The notes beneath the pieces are model-generated. The model made no database searches, was not told the origin of the DNA, and saw only the letters and a program-made list of their open reading frames with translations. From NCBI RefSeq assembly GCF_900103665.1, contig NZ_FNGY01000004.1, forward strand, positions 124,001-188,000: 64,000 bases of DNA, read 5' to 3'. A program made the translations under genes and the position numbers. How positions within the stretch are numbered: the stretch's first letter is position 1; each line of letters starts with the position of its first letter. The DNA comes from Pedobacter steynii. GTDB lineage: Bacteria > Bacteroidota > Bacteroidia > Sphingobacteriales > Sphingobacteriaceae. Below, piece after piece: positions 46,766-55,225 of this stretch.

Positions 46766-48775
46766 CTACTTCTCAGCAGGTTTATGAGTTACCGTATTGA
46801 TATCCCTGGTAATTTCTTTCAAACGTTTTGAAACCGCTTCCGGCATATCTTTCTGATATCGTCCTCCAATTACTTCAGCCAGGAATTTTTCTGTTTCGGC
46901 ATACATGGCCATTCTGTTGATCGGTTTATAGAAGCCGTGTCCTTCATCATCCGCTAACAGATAACTTACTTTTTTACCTTTTTCACGAAGCGCAACTACA
47001 ATTTGATCCGCTTCCGCCTGCTTTACCCTTGGATCATTGGCGCCCTGTATGATCAGCAGTGGCTTATTGATTTTATCTACACTATACAGTGGACTCGCTT
47101 CTTTAATTCTTTGTTTTCCAGCTTCGGTTTTAGGATCACCAACCATGCCATACAAGAAGGCTCTTCCTGATTCCCAATAAGGCGGGATAGATTCCAGTAA
47201 GGTGAAGATATTGCTCGGACCTACGATATCTACACCAGCTGCATACAGTTCCGGTGTAAATGCCAATCCTGCGAGAGTTGCATAGCCACCATAACTTCCG
47301 CCCATGATGACAATGCGGCTTTTGTCTGCGATACCTTTTTCAATCAGATCTTTTACACCCCAGGTAACGTCATCCTGCATCAGTTTTCCCCATTGCAAAT
47401 CACCTGCATTGAGAAACTGCTTTCCATAACCACCACTCGCGCGGAAATTCGGTTGCAAAACGGCATATCCGCGATTGGCCAAAAACTGTACTTCCGCATC
47501 ATATCCCCAGTTTTCCCTCACACCTTTAGGGCCTCCATGTACCAATACGATTAAAGGCAGGTTCTTGCCATTGGAACCGGCAGGGATCGTCAGGTAGCCC
47601 GGAATTTCCAATCCATCGCTGCTCTTGTAGGAAACAGGCGTCATGGAAGCCAGGTGCGCTTCCACCTTTTTAAGTTCAGGATTCGGCGTATACTGAAGCA
47701 CCAGTTCTTTTGTTTTTGTATCAAAGAAATAAACCTCTGAAGCATACTTGTCACCCCATACGGCAATTAAAAATTTAGAATAGTCTTTGGTCGAGCTGGA
47801 AAAATTCACTTCTCTTCCCGGGAACTTACTTTGCAAATATTTATAATTTGCTTCCCAGGTCTTGTCTTTCCAATAGATATCCGTTTTATCAGCCGTGTAG
47901 GAAGTTGAGATGATCTTACGCGTGTTCCTGTCTATGGACAAACCGCCGAAATCTACTTTTCCTTTGGGATCACTTTCAATTTTTGTCAGCTTTTTCGTCG
48001 CAGGATCCATGAGGAAAAGCGTAGAAAGATTTAATTCCCCTTTATTGGTCTCCAGATAAAACTTCGTATTGTCTTCGTTCCAGTCCAGAATAGAAGCTCC
48101 CTCCGTTACCGATGTTTCATAGATGGGTGTGAGTTTGTCGCCCTCCTTGTACAAAATCTGAGTGTTTCCTTTTTCGTCAGTCGTGTAAAGGATCCTTAGC
48201 TTTTCATCCCAGTCGAAATCATACCCTGTAATCCTTTCCTTGTTTTCATAAATTTTGCTCAGCTTACCGGTAGAAATTTGCAAAGAATAGAGATCATGCC
48301 ATGCTTTGTCCCTATCGTTCACGCCAATCATCAGCAAGTCCGGGTTTTTACGGCTTACCATATAGATCTGTGCAGCTACATCTTTAAGGGGAGTAAGGTT
48401 TCTTGATGCAGGTACACCGGTCGTTGATCCCGCCATTGGGTTTACAGCGAAGACATTTGAATTTTCATCGCCATCTTTATCTTTTGTATAAAGGATGTAC
48501 TTGCCGTCCTTCGTCCAGAAATAACCGCCTAGTGGTCTTTTGCTATCGGTTAGGGGGCGGGCCTTTTCGAAAGATTCTTTAAAGGATTTTACCCAGATGT
48601 TCATAATGCCGTTGTACTCTTTCATAAAAGAGATGTACTTCCCGTCGGGGCTGATCTGCCCTCCGGAGATCTTAGGATTTCCAAAAAAGAGCTCCCGATC
48701 TAATATCGGGACTTCCTGCGCATTAACGGATTGTAATCCAAGAACCAGGATCATAAGAGAGAATAGTTTTTTCAT
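46766..48775 (-). CDS. secreted S9 family peptidase (acylaminoacyl/prolyl oligopeptidase type)
   Basis: 669 residues; signal peptide 1-20 (VNAQ). An N-terminal beta-propeller (about 35-370, with [10 protein letters not shown] and TKDGKYILY blades) and an alpha/beta hydrolase domain. Catalytic triad S494 (GGSYGG), D581 (GANDPRV) and H613 (DEGHGF); oxyanion HGGPKG near 413. It cleaves short peptides in the periplasm or outside. It is transcribed alone. The phased TTAAC array lies 136-160 bases upstream of its start. Confidence 0.94.
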   Translation of the reverse strand: MKKLFSLMILVLGLQSVNAQEVPILDRELFFGNPKISGGQISPDGKYISFMKEYNGIMNIWVKSFKESFEKARPLTDSKRPLGGYFWTKDGKYILYTKDKDGDENSNVFAVNPMAGSTTGVPASRNLTPLKDVAAQIYMVSRKNPDLLMIGVNDRDKAWHDLYSLQISTGKLSKIYENKERITGYDFDWDEKLRILYTTDEKGNTQILYKEGDKLTPIYETSVTEGASILDWNEDNTKFYLETNKGELNLSTLFLMDPATKKLTKIESDPKGKVDFGGLSIDRNTRKIISTSYTADKTDIYWKDKTWEANYKYLQSKFPGREVNFSSSTKDYSKFLIAVWGDKYASEVYFFDTKTKELVLQYTPNPELKKVEAHLASMTPVSYKSSDGLEIPGYLTIPAGSNGKNLPLIVLVHGGPKGVRENWGYDAEVQFLANRGYAVLQPNFRASGGYGKQFLNAGDLQWGKLMQDDVTWGVKDLIEKGIADKSRIVIMGGSYGGYATLAGLAFTPELYAAGVDIVGPSNIFTLLESIPPYWESGRAFLYGMVGDPKTEAGKQRIKEASPLYSVDKINKPLLIIQGANDPRVKQAEADQIVVALREKGKKVSYLLADDEGHGFYKPINRMAMYAETEKFLAEVIGGRYQKDMPEAVSKRLKEITRDINTVTHKPAEK

Positions 48776-49118
48776 TTTTAAAGTTTAGATGTTAGTTGAA
48801 TGTCCCCTTTTCGGGATACATCCAGGAGTTTTTTGAGTCGCACCAACTTAATGCAACAATGAGGCGAATATATAAATTACTCGCAATAAGCCACTATGTT
48901 GCAACTTTATTTAACACTAATTAACTATCATTAACTTTTCATTTTCTACTATCAGGAGGAGTCGCCGTGATGACGACAATCATAATTTAGCTGTGTGCGT
49001 TTTCAGAATGAGTAATTCACCTTTTGCATGCAGGATTTGAAAGCGTTGGCATAGCCAACTCAAACAAAACCGACCGATATCGGTTTGTAATAGCAAATAA
49101 TAACTTACAGATTTATTT
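48776..49118. other. 343-bp divergent intergenic region
   Basis: No gene seen. It holds the phased TTAAC array (48911-48935) and two small hairpins before the MgtC-like gene: GTTGGC-ATA-GCCAAC (49045-49059) and AAACCG...CGGTTT (49067-49086) with the core palindrome CCGATATCGG. Short leader structures before mgtC-type genes are known in other bacteria to respond to Mg, but no such link can be claimed here. Confidence 0.5.
48911..48935. promoter_or_regulatory. three helically phased TTAAC elements, second copy of the motif
   Basis: TTAAC at 48911, 48921 and 48931 (exact 10-bp spacing). Comparison with 39561-39585: TTAACACT then two purines, TTAACT, W, TC, R, TTAAC, conserved over all 25 positions with only R or W substitutions. 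Confidence 0.5.
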
Positions 49119-49754
49119 ATGGATTTTACAGTAGAACTCGAGGATATGGTTGCGATGATCGTTTCCATCATCTGTGGAGGAGCAATAGGTTTTGAGCGGG
49201 AATATAAAAATAAGTCTGCCGGCTTTCGTACCATCATTCTAATTTCCCTGGGCTCTACAATTTTCACCATCGTTTCCCGTCACGGCGCTGGAGCCGACGA
49301 CCGGATTTCGGCAAACATCATCACCGGCATCGGCTTTATCGGCGCAGGTGTCATTTTTAAAGACAAGATTTCTGTTCGGGGATTAACCACAGCCGCGGTA
49401 ATATGGACTTCTGCCGCAATTGGTATGACAACCGGAATCGGTTACCATGCCTTGGCTTTATGTCTGACCATCATCACACTTGGCGTATTATTAATGGTAA
49501 CAAGAGTAGAACGCATGATTGCTCAACTGCAAAAAGAACAGCTCTTAAGCGTCACCTTTCGTGATCCGGACTTTAATCAGATTCAGCAACTGGAGGATAC
49601 TTTAAACACAAAAGGCCTTTCCCTGGAACGGTTGGAAATCGCTAAAGAAAACAACCATTTAATGGTCATGTTCAAAGTATCCGGTAAAAAAAAGTACCTG
49701 ATAGAAATGAGTGAAACGCTTGCCACCCGACCAGAAATACTAAGTTTTACTTAA
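49119..49754 (+). CDS. MgtC/SapB-family membrane protein
   Basis: 211 residues. An N-terminal hydrophobic domain with four helices (MVAMIVSIICGGAIGFEREYKN is its opening and GGAIGFERE its hallmark; IITGIGFIGAGVIFKDKISVRGLTTAAVIW) and a C-terminal ACT-like cytoplasmic part (RMIAQLQKEQLLSVTFRDPD). The family is linked to Mg limitation, membrane potential and acid/virulence adaptation, mechanism unsettled. The last 90 codons are duplicated at 62508-62780. The S8 protease gene follows 42 bp later. Confidence 0.92.
   Translation: MDFTVELEDMVAMIVSIICGGAIGFEREYKNKSAGFRTIILISLGSTIFTIVSRHGAGADDRISANIITGIGFIGAGVIFKDKISVRGLTTAAVIWTSAAIGMTTGIGYHALALCLTIITLGVLLMVTRVERMIAQLQKEQLLSVTFRDPDFNQIQQLEDTLNTKGLSLERLEIAKENNHLMVMFKVSGKKKYLIEMSETLATRPEILSFT
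49438..49710 (+). repeat. source copy of the duplicated MgtC segment
   Basis: Aligns without gaps to 62508-62780 with roughly nine in ten bases identical by eye (for example the run CACACTTGGCGTATT is identical). Direct orientation, 13 kb apart. Confidence 0.85.
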
Positions 49755-49796
49755 ATATTAATCCTAAATTTATGGCGGAAAATCATTTAATTAAAA

Positions 49797-51458
49797 ATGC
49801 AATCATACACCCGCTACTTACTAATAAACTGCTTAGCATTCCTTATTTTTTTATCTGCATGTAAAAAAACTGAAATACCAAAACCACCAACTCCTTCCGT
49901 TCGCATGAGTTTGGACAGTGCTATTCTGGCAAATGACAGCTTTTTTGGCAGGGAATTGTCGGTCATTCTTGAAAACTTCCCTGAAAACACTTCAGCTGCT
50001 GTAGAATGGCGGGTAGATAATCCGCGTATTGCCGAAGTAACCACAGCAGGAATTGTATGGCCAAAGGGAGCTGGTATTACCTACGTTTATGCCAAACTTC
50101 TGAATGGAAAAGGTGAAGCGAAATGTAAGATCATCGTAACTGATGGAAATGACTATAAATTCAGACTGGTATTAACCGATAAGGGAAAATCTGATTTTTC
50201 AATTGGTAGCCCTGAAACGTTTCTTTCAAGAAAAGCCATTGAAAGACGTCTCAAACGAAATATTCCCATTGATGAGACTGACTTGCCTATATCCAGGCAA
50301 TACCTTAAGGCGATCACCGAAATTGGAGGGACCATTGTTGCCCAGAGTAAGTGGTTGAATACGGTGACCGTCACCCTTCAGGATCAGTTTCTGGTCGACA
50401 AATACAAAGCTTTACCTTTCGTAAAAGAAGTCATATTGGTATATGTGGGAAAAAGGAAGCAAAATTCAAATGCCCCCAAATATGTGGATAGACCACAGGC
50501 AGGAAATTATACCGATCCGGGTACCTCAATTGATTATGGATCGGCCGGACTAAATATCAGTACCGTGAAGGGAGAAGTGTTACATCAGCAGGGCTTTAAA
50601 GGTGCAGGAATCGATATTGCTGTTATTGATGCGGGCTTTTTGCAGTTAAAAAACAATCCGGCTTTTGATAACATACACATTAAAGGTGCAAAATCTTTTG
50701 TGTATGAAAATGACGATCCATACAGCATCGATACGCATGGTGTTTGGGTAACCTCATGTATGGCCGTAAACAAACCTGGAACCTATGTAGGTACCGCACC
50801 TGAAGCAAATTACTGGCTGCTTCGAACAGAAGATGGTGACACCGAATTTCCGGTCGAAGAAGATTACTGGACAAGTGCCATCGAATTTGCAGACAGTGCA
50901 GGAGTAGATTTGGTGAACTCCTCTCTATCGTATAGTGACGGCTATTCCTATCTCACCAAACGCTATACTGCCAATGATATGGATGGTAAAACCGCTCTGG
51001 CCAGTAAGGCGGCAAATATGGCCTTCAAAAAAGGAATTTTTATTGTGAACTGTGCGGGGAACGAGCAGAAATGGGTAGGTACTCCTGCTGATTCACCTGG
51101 CGTGCTCACCTTAGGTTCGACCAACCCTAATGGCAGCGCAAGCGGCTTTACCTCCTGGGGGATGACTGCCGATGGCAGGATCAAACCAGATGTAATGGCC
51201 ATGGGTGGTTATACGAGCGTCATCAATACTTCCGGCACTGCCGAAAATAGAAGTGGTACCTCCTATGCCAGTCCGATCATGTGCGGGTTAGTCGCCTGTT
51301 TATGGCAAGCCTACCCCAAGCTAACCAATCAGGATCTAATGGAAATCATCCGTAAATCTGCCGATCGGGCCGGTAATCCTCAATTGCCTTTTGGTTATGG
51401 TATCGCAGATATGAAAAAAGCAATGGAGCTGGCGAAAATAAAAGCCAGCTCAAAATGA
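49797..51458 (+). CDS. S8 (subtilisin) family serine protease lipoprotein
   Basis: 553 residues; lipobox FLSAC with C22. A short Ig-like (BIG2-like) domain lies at about 35-115 (AAVEWRVDNPRIAEVTTAGIV), then a pro-like region and the subtilase domain at 255-545. Catalytic triad D278 (IAVIDAG), H314 (DTHGVWV) and S489 (GTSYASPIMCG), oxyanion Asn in VNCAGNE. A surface protease. It sits in the same transcript direction as the MgtC gene with 42 bp between. The matching position in the second, decayed copy of this block holds a cyclotransferase gene instead. Confidence 0.92.
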   Translation: MQSYTRYLLINCLAFLIFLSACKKTEIPKPPTPSVRMSLDSAILANDSFFGRELSVILENFPENTSAAVEWRVDNPRIAEVTTAGIVWPKGAGITYVYAKLLNGKGEAKCKIIVTDGNDYKFRLVLTDKGKSDFSIGSPETFLSRKAIERRLKRNIPIDETDLPISRQYLKAITEIGGTIVAQSKWLNTVTVTLQDQFLVDKYKALPFVKEVILVYVGKRKQNSNAPKYVDRPQAGNYTDPGTSIDYGSAGLNISTVKGEVLHQQGFKGAGIDIAVIDAGFLQLKNNPAFDNIHIKGAKSFVYENDDPYSIDTHGVWVTSCMAVNKPGTYVGTAPEANYWLLRTEDGDTEFPVEEDYWTSAIEFADSAGVDLVNSSLSYSDGYSYLTKRYTANDMDGKTALASKAANMAFKKGIFIVNCAGNEQKWVGTPADSPGVLTLGSTNPNGSASGFTSWGMTADGRIKPDVMAMGGYTSVINTSGTAENRSGTSYASPIMCGLVACLWQAYPKLTNQDLMEIIRKSADRAGNPQLPFGYGIADMKKAMELAKIKASSK

Positions 51459-51483
51459 AATCCAATTTTGTGACCGCTATCTA

Positions 51484-52500
51484 TTAATTTATGGTATTGA
51501 TCAATTGTTGAATAGATTCATCAAACCTGTCAGAACGCATATTGTTCAAGGCTTCATTCAACATGGCTTTCCCAAATAACAACTGCCCCTGATATTCAGC
51601 AAGATTTAGTTGCCCATTTGCTAACTGTGTTCTTATTAAAGCCAAAGTAGCCCCCTGCATATCCAAATCATGAATTGCTCCGCTCCCACCTGATGCATTT
51701 GCCAATCTGAACATGAGCATCGCGTAAACGATACGGCATAGCTGACGCATGATAAAGAACCTTGCCTTGTTATACTCCTTTAGACCCTCACCAAAATAGG
51801 TCTCCAGCATGAGATGCTCTTCCTGATCTGCCGCTGCAAAAAAGTTTGCCGTAATGGCAAGGTCAACATAACGGTCATTTCTAAACGCGGCATCCCAGTC
51901 TATGATCCATATTTTCTCTCCATCAAAAACCATATTATTTGGATTAAGATCGTTATGACTCGACACCTTATCGGTATCATGCCATGGGTAATGTGCTTTA
52001 ATCGCCTCATAATAGGTAAAGCAAACGTCAAAAGCAGGGCCTGTTAACATTTGTGACGCCTTAAACTCACCAACAAGTCCATCAACAGTATCCAGTAAAC
52101 TACTTTCCTTCGAAAAAAGTGGCAGCTCATGGATCGCCCGGATCGTTTTTGTAAGCTCCATTAACAAGATGCCAGGAGATTTGAAAGCATTTTGCAATGG
52201 AGTCTGCTGAATATAACCAGTAATTGTTATACCTGTATGCTTATTTAGGTGATGAATTGCTGGAGCAAGGCCAGCCTTAGCCGCAACTTCCATACAGGAA
52301 TGGTCATGGATAACTTCCACAGGATCAGCTTTCAAAACGTAATACTGGTCATTAACTGCAATCTTGTACACTTTGGCCGCAGATAAGCCCCCAGTCAATA
52401 AAATCACCTCTTGTAATACTGTCGTATTAAAAGTCTGCACCAAGGCGTTTTCAACGGCCACTGATATTGATGCCGGGATAAGGGAATGTAAAGTTTGCAT
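51484..52500 (-). CDS. phosphotransferase, aminoglycoside/choline kinase-like
   Basis: 338 residues. Kinase-like fold: YYVLKADP (ATP-lysine), the Brenner motif H182-N183-D184-LNPNN (SHNDLNPNNMVF), and D201 in IIDWDAAF (the DFG equivalent). The family phosphorylates small hydroxylated molecules such as choline, aminoglycosides, homoserine or fructosamine; substrate unknown. The gene follows the MarR gene with the stop TAG overlapping a GTG (52509); ATG at 52500 is used here but the GTG start, adding three residues, is a real alternative. Paired in one transcript with MarR. Confidence 0.88.
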   Translation of the reverse strand: MQTLHSLIPASISVAVENALVQTFNTTVLQEVILLTGGLSAAKVYKIAVNDQYYVLKADPVEVIHDHSCMEVAAKAGLAPAIHHLNKHTGITITGYIQQTPLQNAFKSPGILLMELTKTIRAIHELPLFSKESSLLDTVDGLVGEFKASQMLTGPAFDVCFTYYEAIKAHYPWHDTDKVSSHNDLNPNNMVFDGEKIWIIDWDAAFRNDRYVDLAITANFFAAADQEEHLMLETYFGEGLKEYNKARFFIMRQLCRIVYAMLMFRLANASGGSGAIHDLDMQGATLALIRTQLANGQLNLAEYQGQLLFGKAMLNEALNNMRSDRFDESIQQLINTIN

Positions 52501-52508
52501 TTGATACA

Positions 52509-52940
52509 CTATGTAATATTGCCACCAAGGCTGGTTAACAAATCAGTTAAAAGGGTCATTTCTTTTGGTTTTAAGGCCGGAATAATTTCACCGGCCAGCG
52601 CACTTGCTGTCTTTTCAGCCTCTTCAAATAACTGCTTTCCAACTGAGGTAAGTACAACGTAACTCACTCTTGCATCGCGTTCATTTGCTTCGCGGGCTAC
52701 CAGTCCTATTTTCTCCATGGGCAACAACATTCGGGTGATGCCCGAAGCAGTGAGACCAATCTGATCTGCCAGATCTATCCTTCTCATTTTTCCAGCGGCC
52801 GACTGTTGCAAGAGGTAAAGAATCATAAAGTCATTAAACCCTATGCCATGAATATTTAAGCGATCGAATCTCCGGGAGATCACAGCCTGTACTTTGGCGA
52901 GGTTCATTAGTGTTTTTAAAGCGGGGTTTACTACAAACAT
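52509..52940 (-). CDS. MarR-family transcriptional regulator
   Basis: 143 residues: winged helix-turn-helix with RIDLADQIGLTASGITRMLLPMEKIGLV as recognition part, wing ERDARVSYVVLTSVGKQLF, flanking dimerisation helices. The ATG used lies 4 bp after a perfect 12-bp palindrome; M12 (MNLAKVQAVIS, 52907) is an alternative and the TATGTTTG around the first ATG could serve as a -7 element. It controls at least itself and the phosphotransferase by inference. A truncated copy is at 63344-63495. Confidence 0.9.
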   Translation of the reverse strand: MFVVNPALKTLMNLAKVQAVISRRFDRLNIHGIGFNDFMILYLLQQSAAGKMRRIDLADQIGLTASGITRMLLPMEKIGLVAREANERDARVSYVVLTSVGKQLFEEAEKTASALAGEIIPALKPKEMTLLTDLLTSLGGNIT

Positions 52941-52944
52941 ATAC

Positions 52945-52956
52945 TTGACTAGTCAA
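52945..52956. promoter_or_regulatory. MarR operator candidate
   Basis: TTGACTAGTCAA, a perfect 12-bp palindrome just upstream of the marR start. It is unchanged at 63534-63545, upstream of the decayed marR copy, whereas flanking bases differ. Confidence 0.6.
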
Positions 52957-53218
52957 TGATTATGCAATAATAACATTATTTATTCATTAACCTATCCTTT
53001 TCTTTATCAGCCCTGCTTTTATCGACTTTGCTTTTGATATTTTAAATTTATTATAATATATTTAGCATCGATAATTAACAAACCAACCATTCTTCGAGCC
53101 GGACCAAGCGGAATTTACATTCGGGAATGAATCATCAGGAGTCTAAAAAGGCATTTGCCAATTTAAACTGTCATGGCGATTCCTTTTCGAAAGGAGCTGT
53201 TTGTTTTGGCTTTTTTGT

Positions 53219-53800
53219 ATGAAAGCTTATAACCAACTATCTGATGCCGAATTGTGCGCAGCCCTAAAGGCCAGCGATGAGCGGGCCTATACCGAAATTT
53301 ATAACCGGTATTGGGATAAGATATATACAGTTGCCGTTAATCGCTTAAACGATAAGATCGAAGCTGAAGAAGTATTACAGGATGTATTTTTCAGCCTTTG
53401 GAAACGAAGGACTACGCTTGATATTCAATACAGCATGAATACCTACCTGAGTGTCGCCGTAAAATATCAGATTATAAATCACCAGAGCAGGCAGTTGCGC
53501 AAAGCCAGTCAGATCGCAACACATATCGCAATGCAGGAACCGGCTATAGACAGTACCCAGCTGTGGTTTTCAGAAAAAGAACTCCAGCATCAACTGACCA
53601 TGAGTATCAACAAATTACCTGAAAAATGCCGTATTGTATTTAAAATGAGCCGTGAAGAATATAAAACGAATTCACAGATTGCTACAGAGCTGGGCCTATC
53701 CGAAAAAACGGTTGAAGCTCATATCACCCGCGCATTGGTATTCCTTAAAACCAGTCTGAAAGTGAGTATACCACTCCTTATGCTCCTTCTGAAAAAATAA
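53219..53800 (+). CDS. ECF RNA polymerase sigma factor
   Basis: 193 residues. Region 2: YTEIYNRYWDKIYTVAVNRL, EAEEVLQDVFFSLWKRR. Region 4: SINKLPEKCRIVFKMSREEYKTNSQIATELGLSEKTVEAHITRAL. The start at 53219 is an ATG; a TTG 18 bases upstream has AAAGGAG 4 bases before it and could instead be used, adding six residues. First gene of the third surface-signalling locus. Confidence 0.93.
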   Translation: MKAYNQLSDAELCAALKASDERAYTEIYNRYWDKIYTVAVNRLNDKIEAEEVLQDVFFSLWKRRTTLDIQYSMNTYLSVAVKYQIINHQSRQLRKASQIATHIAMQEPAIDSTQLWFSEKELQHQLTMSINKLPEKCRIVFKMSREEYKTNSQIATELGLSEKTVEAHITRALVFLKTSLKVSIPLLMLLLKK

Positions 53801-53869
53801 TTGTTTTTTTTTAAGGAACCATATAGGGTTAGCTCATCAAATTGTGACTATAGATAAAAGTCACCTAAA

Positions 53870-55021
53870 ATGCACAGCGAAGAAACTCCTGATCATATTC
53901 TAAAACTAGCCGAAAAATGGCAGAAAGGCACGATTACCGACGAAGAAAAGTTCGTGTACGAACAATGGTATGCGGCTTTTGATGATGAACAACTGCAACA
54001 TCAGCATTCAGATGTAGACCCTGCTCAGCTTTTAACAAAAATTCAGGCCAGGATAAAAAACGAGTTGCCCGCTGTTTCCAAAGTTATTCCGGTCTGGAAA
54101 AAATTAAGCGCCGTTGCTGCATCCTTAATTCTTGTCGGCCTTACTATATTATATGATTACCAATCTACCGCCCCTACTTCCAATCCTATTGCCCAAAAAC
54201 AAATGGTGCCTGGAGGAAATAAAGCCTATTTAACACTGGCCAATGGCAAGCAAATCTCACTTACCAATGCGAAAAATGGAAATCTGGCAACTGAGCAAGG
54301 TATAGCCATCATTAAAACTGCCGATGGACAAGTCATTTACCAGATGAAAGATCTCCCAATATCAGGTGAAACTATTGCCCGGAATAATATCAGCACTCCT
54401 AACGGAGGATTTTGGAAAGTACAATTATCCGATGGCTCCTCTGTCTGGTTAAATTCTGCATCAACGCTGAGCTACCCCTCTACTTTCAAGGGGCAGGATA
54501 AACGCATAGTGAACCTAAGCGGAGAAGCCTACTTTGAGATTGCCAAAGATCAGGAGCATCCTTTTATTGTCGAAACCAAAGGTCAGGAAGTGGAAGTACT
54601 GGGCACGCACTTCAATATCAAGGCATATCCTGAAGAGAACAACACTAAAACTACGCTGATTGAAGGTTCCGTTAAAGTTAAGTTCAACCATCAAAATGAG
54701 CTGTTAAAACCCGGACAACAGGCAACCCTTTCCGACAATGGCCTGCAAATAGAAAGCATTCAAACCGAATATGCCATTGCCTGGAAGAATGGGTTCTTCA
54801 TGTTTAACTATGAAGACCTGGAAACCGTGATGCTAAAAATCAGCAGGTGGTATGATGTACAGGTTGATTATCAAAATGCCTCCGTTAAGCGACATGTTTT
54901 CTTTGGAACCATCAGCAAATATGAAAACGTATCAAATGTATTGGCAATGCTGGAGAGAACCAGAGTCGTAAAGTTCAAACTGGAAGGCAAGAAAATAAAA
55001 GTAACTGAAATCAATAACTAA
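53870..55021 (+). CDS. FecR-family anti-sigma factor
   Basis: 383 residues; cytoplasmic part 1-78, membrane helix 79-96 (LSAVAASLILVGLTILYD), FecR domain (GGFWKVQLSDGSSVWLNSAS; LSGEAYFEIAKDQEHPFIV; EVLGTHFNIKAYPEE), C-terminal DUF4974 (MFNYEDLETVMLKISRWYDV). Between sigma and SusC genes, 69 bp after the former. The periplasmic domain should meet the STN domain of the receptor encoded next. Confidence 0.95.
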   Translation: MHSEETPDHILKLAEKWQKGTITDEEKFVYEQWYAAFDDEQLQHQHSDVDPAQLLTKIQARIKNELPAVSKVIPVWKKLSAVAASLILVGLTILYDYQSTAPTSNPIAQKQMVPGGNKAYLTLANGKQISLTNAKNGNLATEQGIAIIKTADGQVIYQMKDLPISGETIARNNISTPNGGFWKVQLSDGSSVWLNSASTLSYPSTFKGQDKRIVNLSGEAYFEIAKDQEHPFIVETKGQEVEVLGTHFNIKAYPEENNTKTTLIEGSVKVKFNHQNELLKPGQQATLSDNGLQIESIQTEYAIAWKNGFFMFNYEDLETVMLKISRWYDVQVDYQNASVKRHVFFGTISKYENVSNVLAMLERTRVVKFKLEGKKIKVTEINN

Positions 55022-55050
55022 CCAATTAAACACCTAAACTAACCAAAACG

Positions 55051-55068
55051 ATGAAAGATTCTACCTAA
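55051..55068 (+). CDS. 5-residue leader ORF upstream of susC
   Basis: ATGAAAGATTCTACCTAA encodes MKDST, preceded three bases earlier by CTAACCAAA as is the leader ORF in the GH18 locus. Translation is unproven. Confidence 0.3.
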   Translation: MKDST

Positions 55069-55097
55069 GCCCCTTTTTGCATGATCTATAGGTAAAT

Positions 55098-55128
55098 TTA
55101 GGACTCCGATTGCGACCCGGAGCCCTAA
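55098..55128 (+). promoter_or_regulatory. hairpin in the susC leader
   Basis: TTAGG-a-CTCCG pairs with CGGAG-c-CCTAA (one mismatch) around a 9-nt loop, between the leader ORF and susC. A terminator, attenuator or RNA-processing stem; compare 37450-37486. Confidence 0.55.
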
Positions 55129-55225
55129 TCTGTCTTATTTCTTCAAGAAAATCAAATAATTTCTAAACCAGGTGAGCTGCTCTTCAAAGCAAAATGTCAG
55201 GCAGATCCCTAAAAAAGACTATCAA

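Larger units (their letters stand above)
51482..52993 (-). repeat. source copy of the duplicated phosphotransferase-MarR segment
   Basis: Aligns to 63162-63583 (same orientation) except for a 39-bp and a 1054-bp segment missing from the second copy. The end points are approximate, set where similarity fades. Confidence 0.85.

Noticed and set aside
48980..49270. 96-codon minus-strand frame spanning the MgtC start
   Set aside because: Overlaps the conserved GGAIGFERE block of the MgtC-like gene in antisense and the leader hairpins; not protein-like.
53181..53195. TCCTTT-TCG-AAAGGA inverted repeat as a terminator or operator
   Set aside because: Only six base pairs, no T-run, and partly explained by the AAAGGAG ribosome-site-like sequence before the ECF gene.
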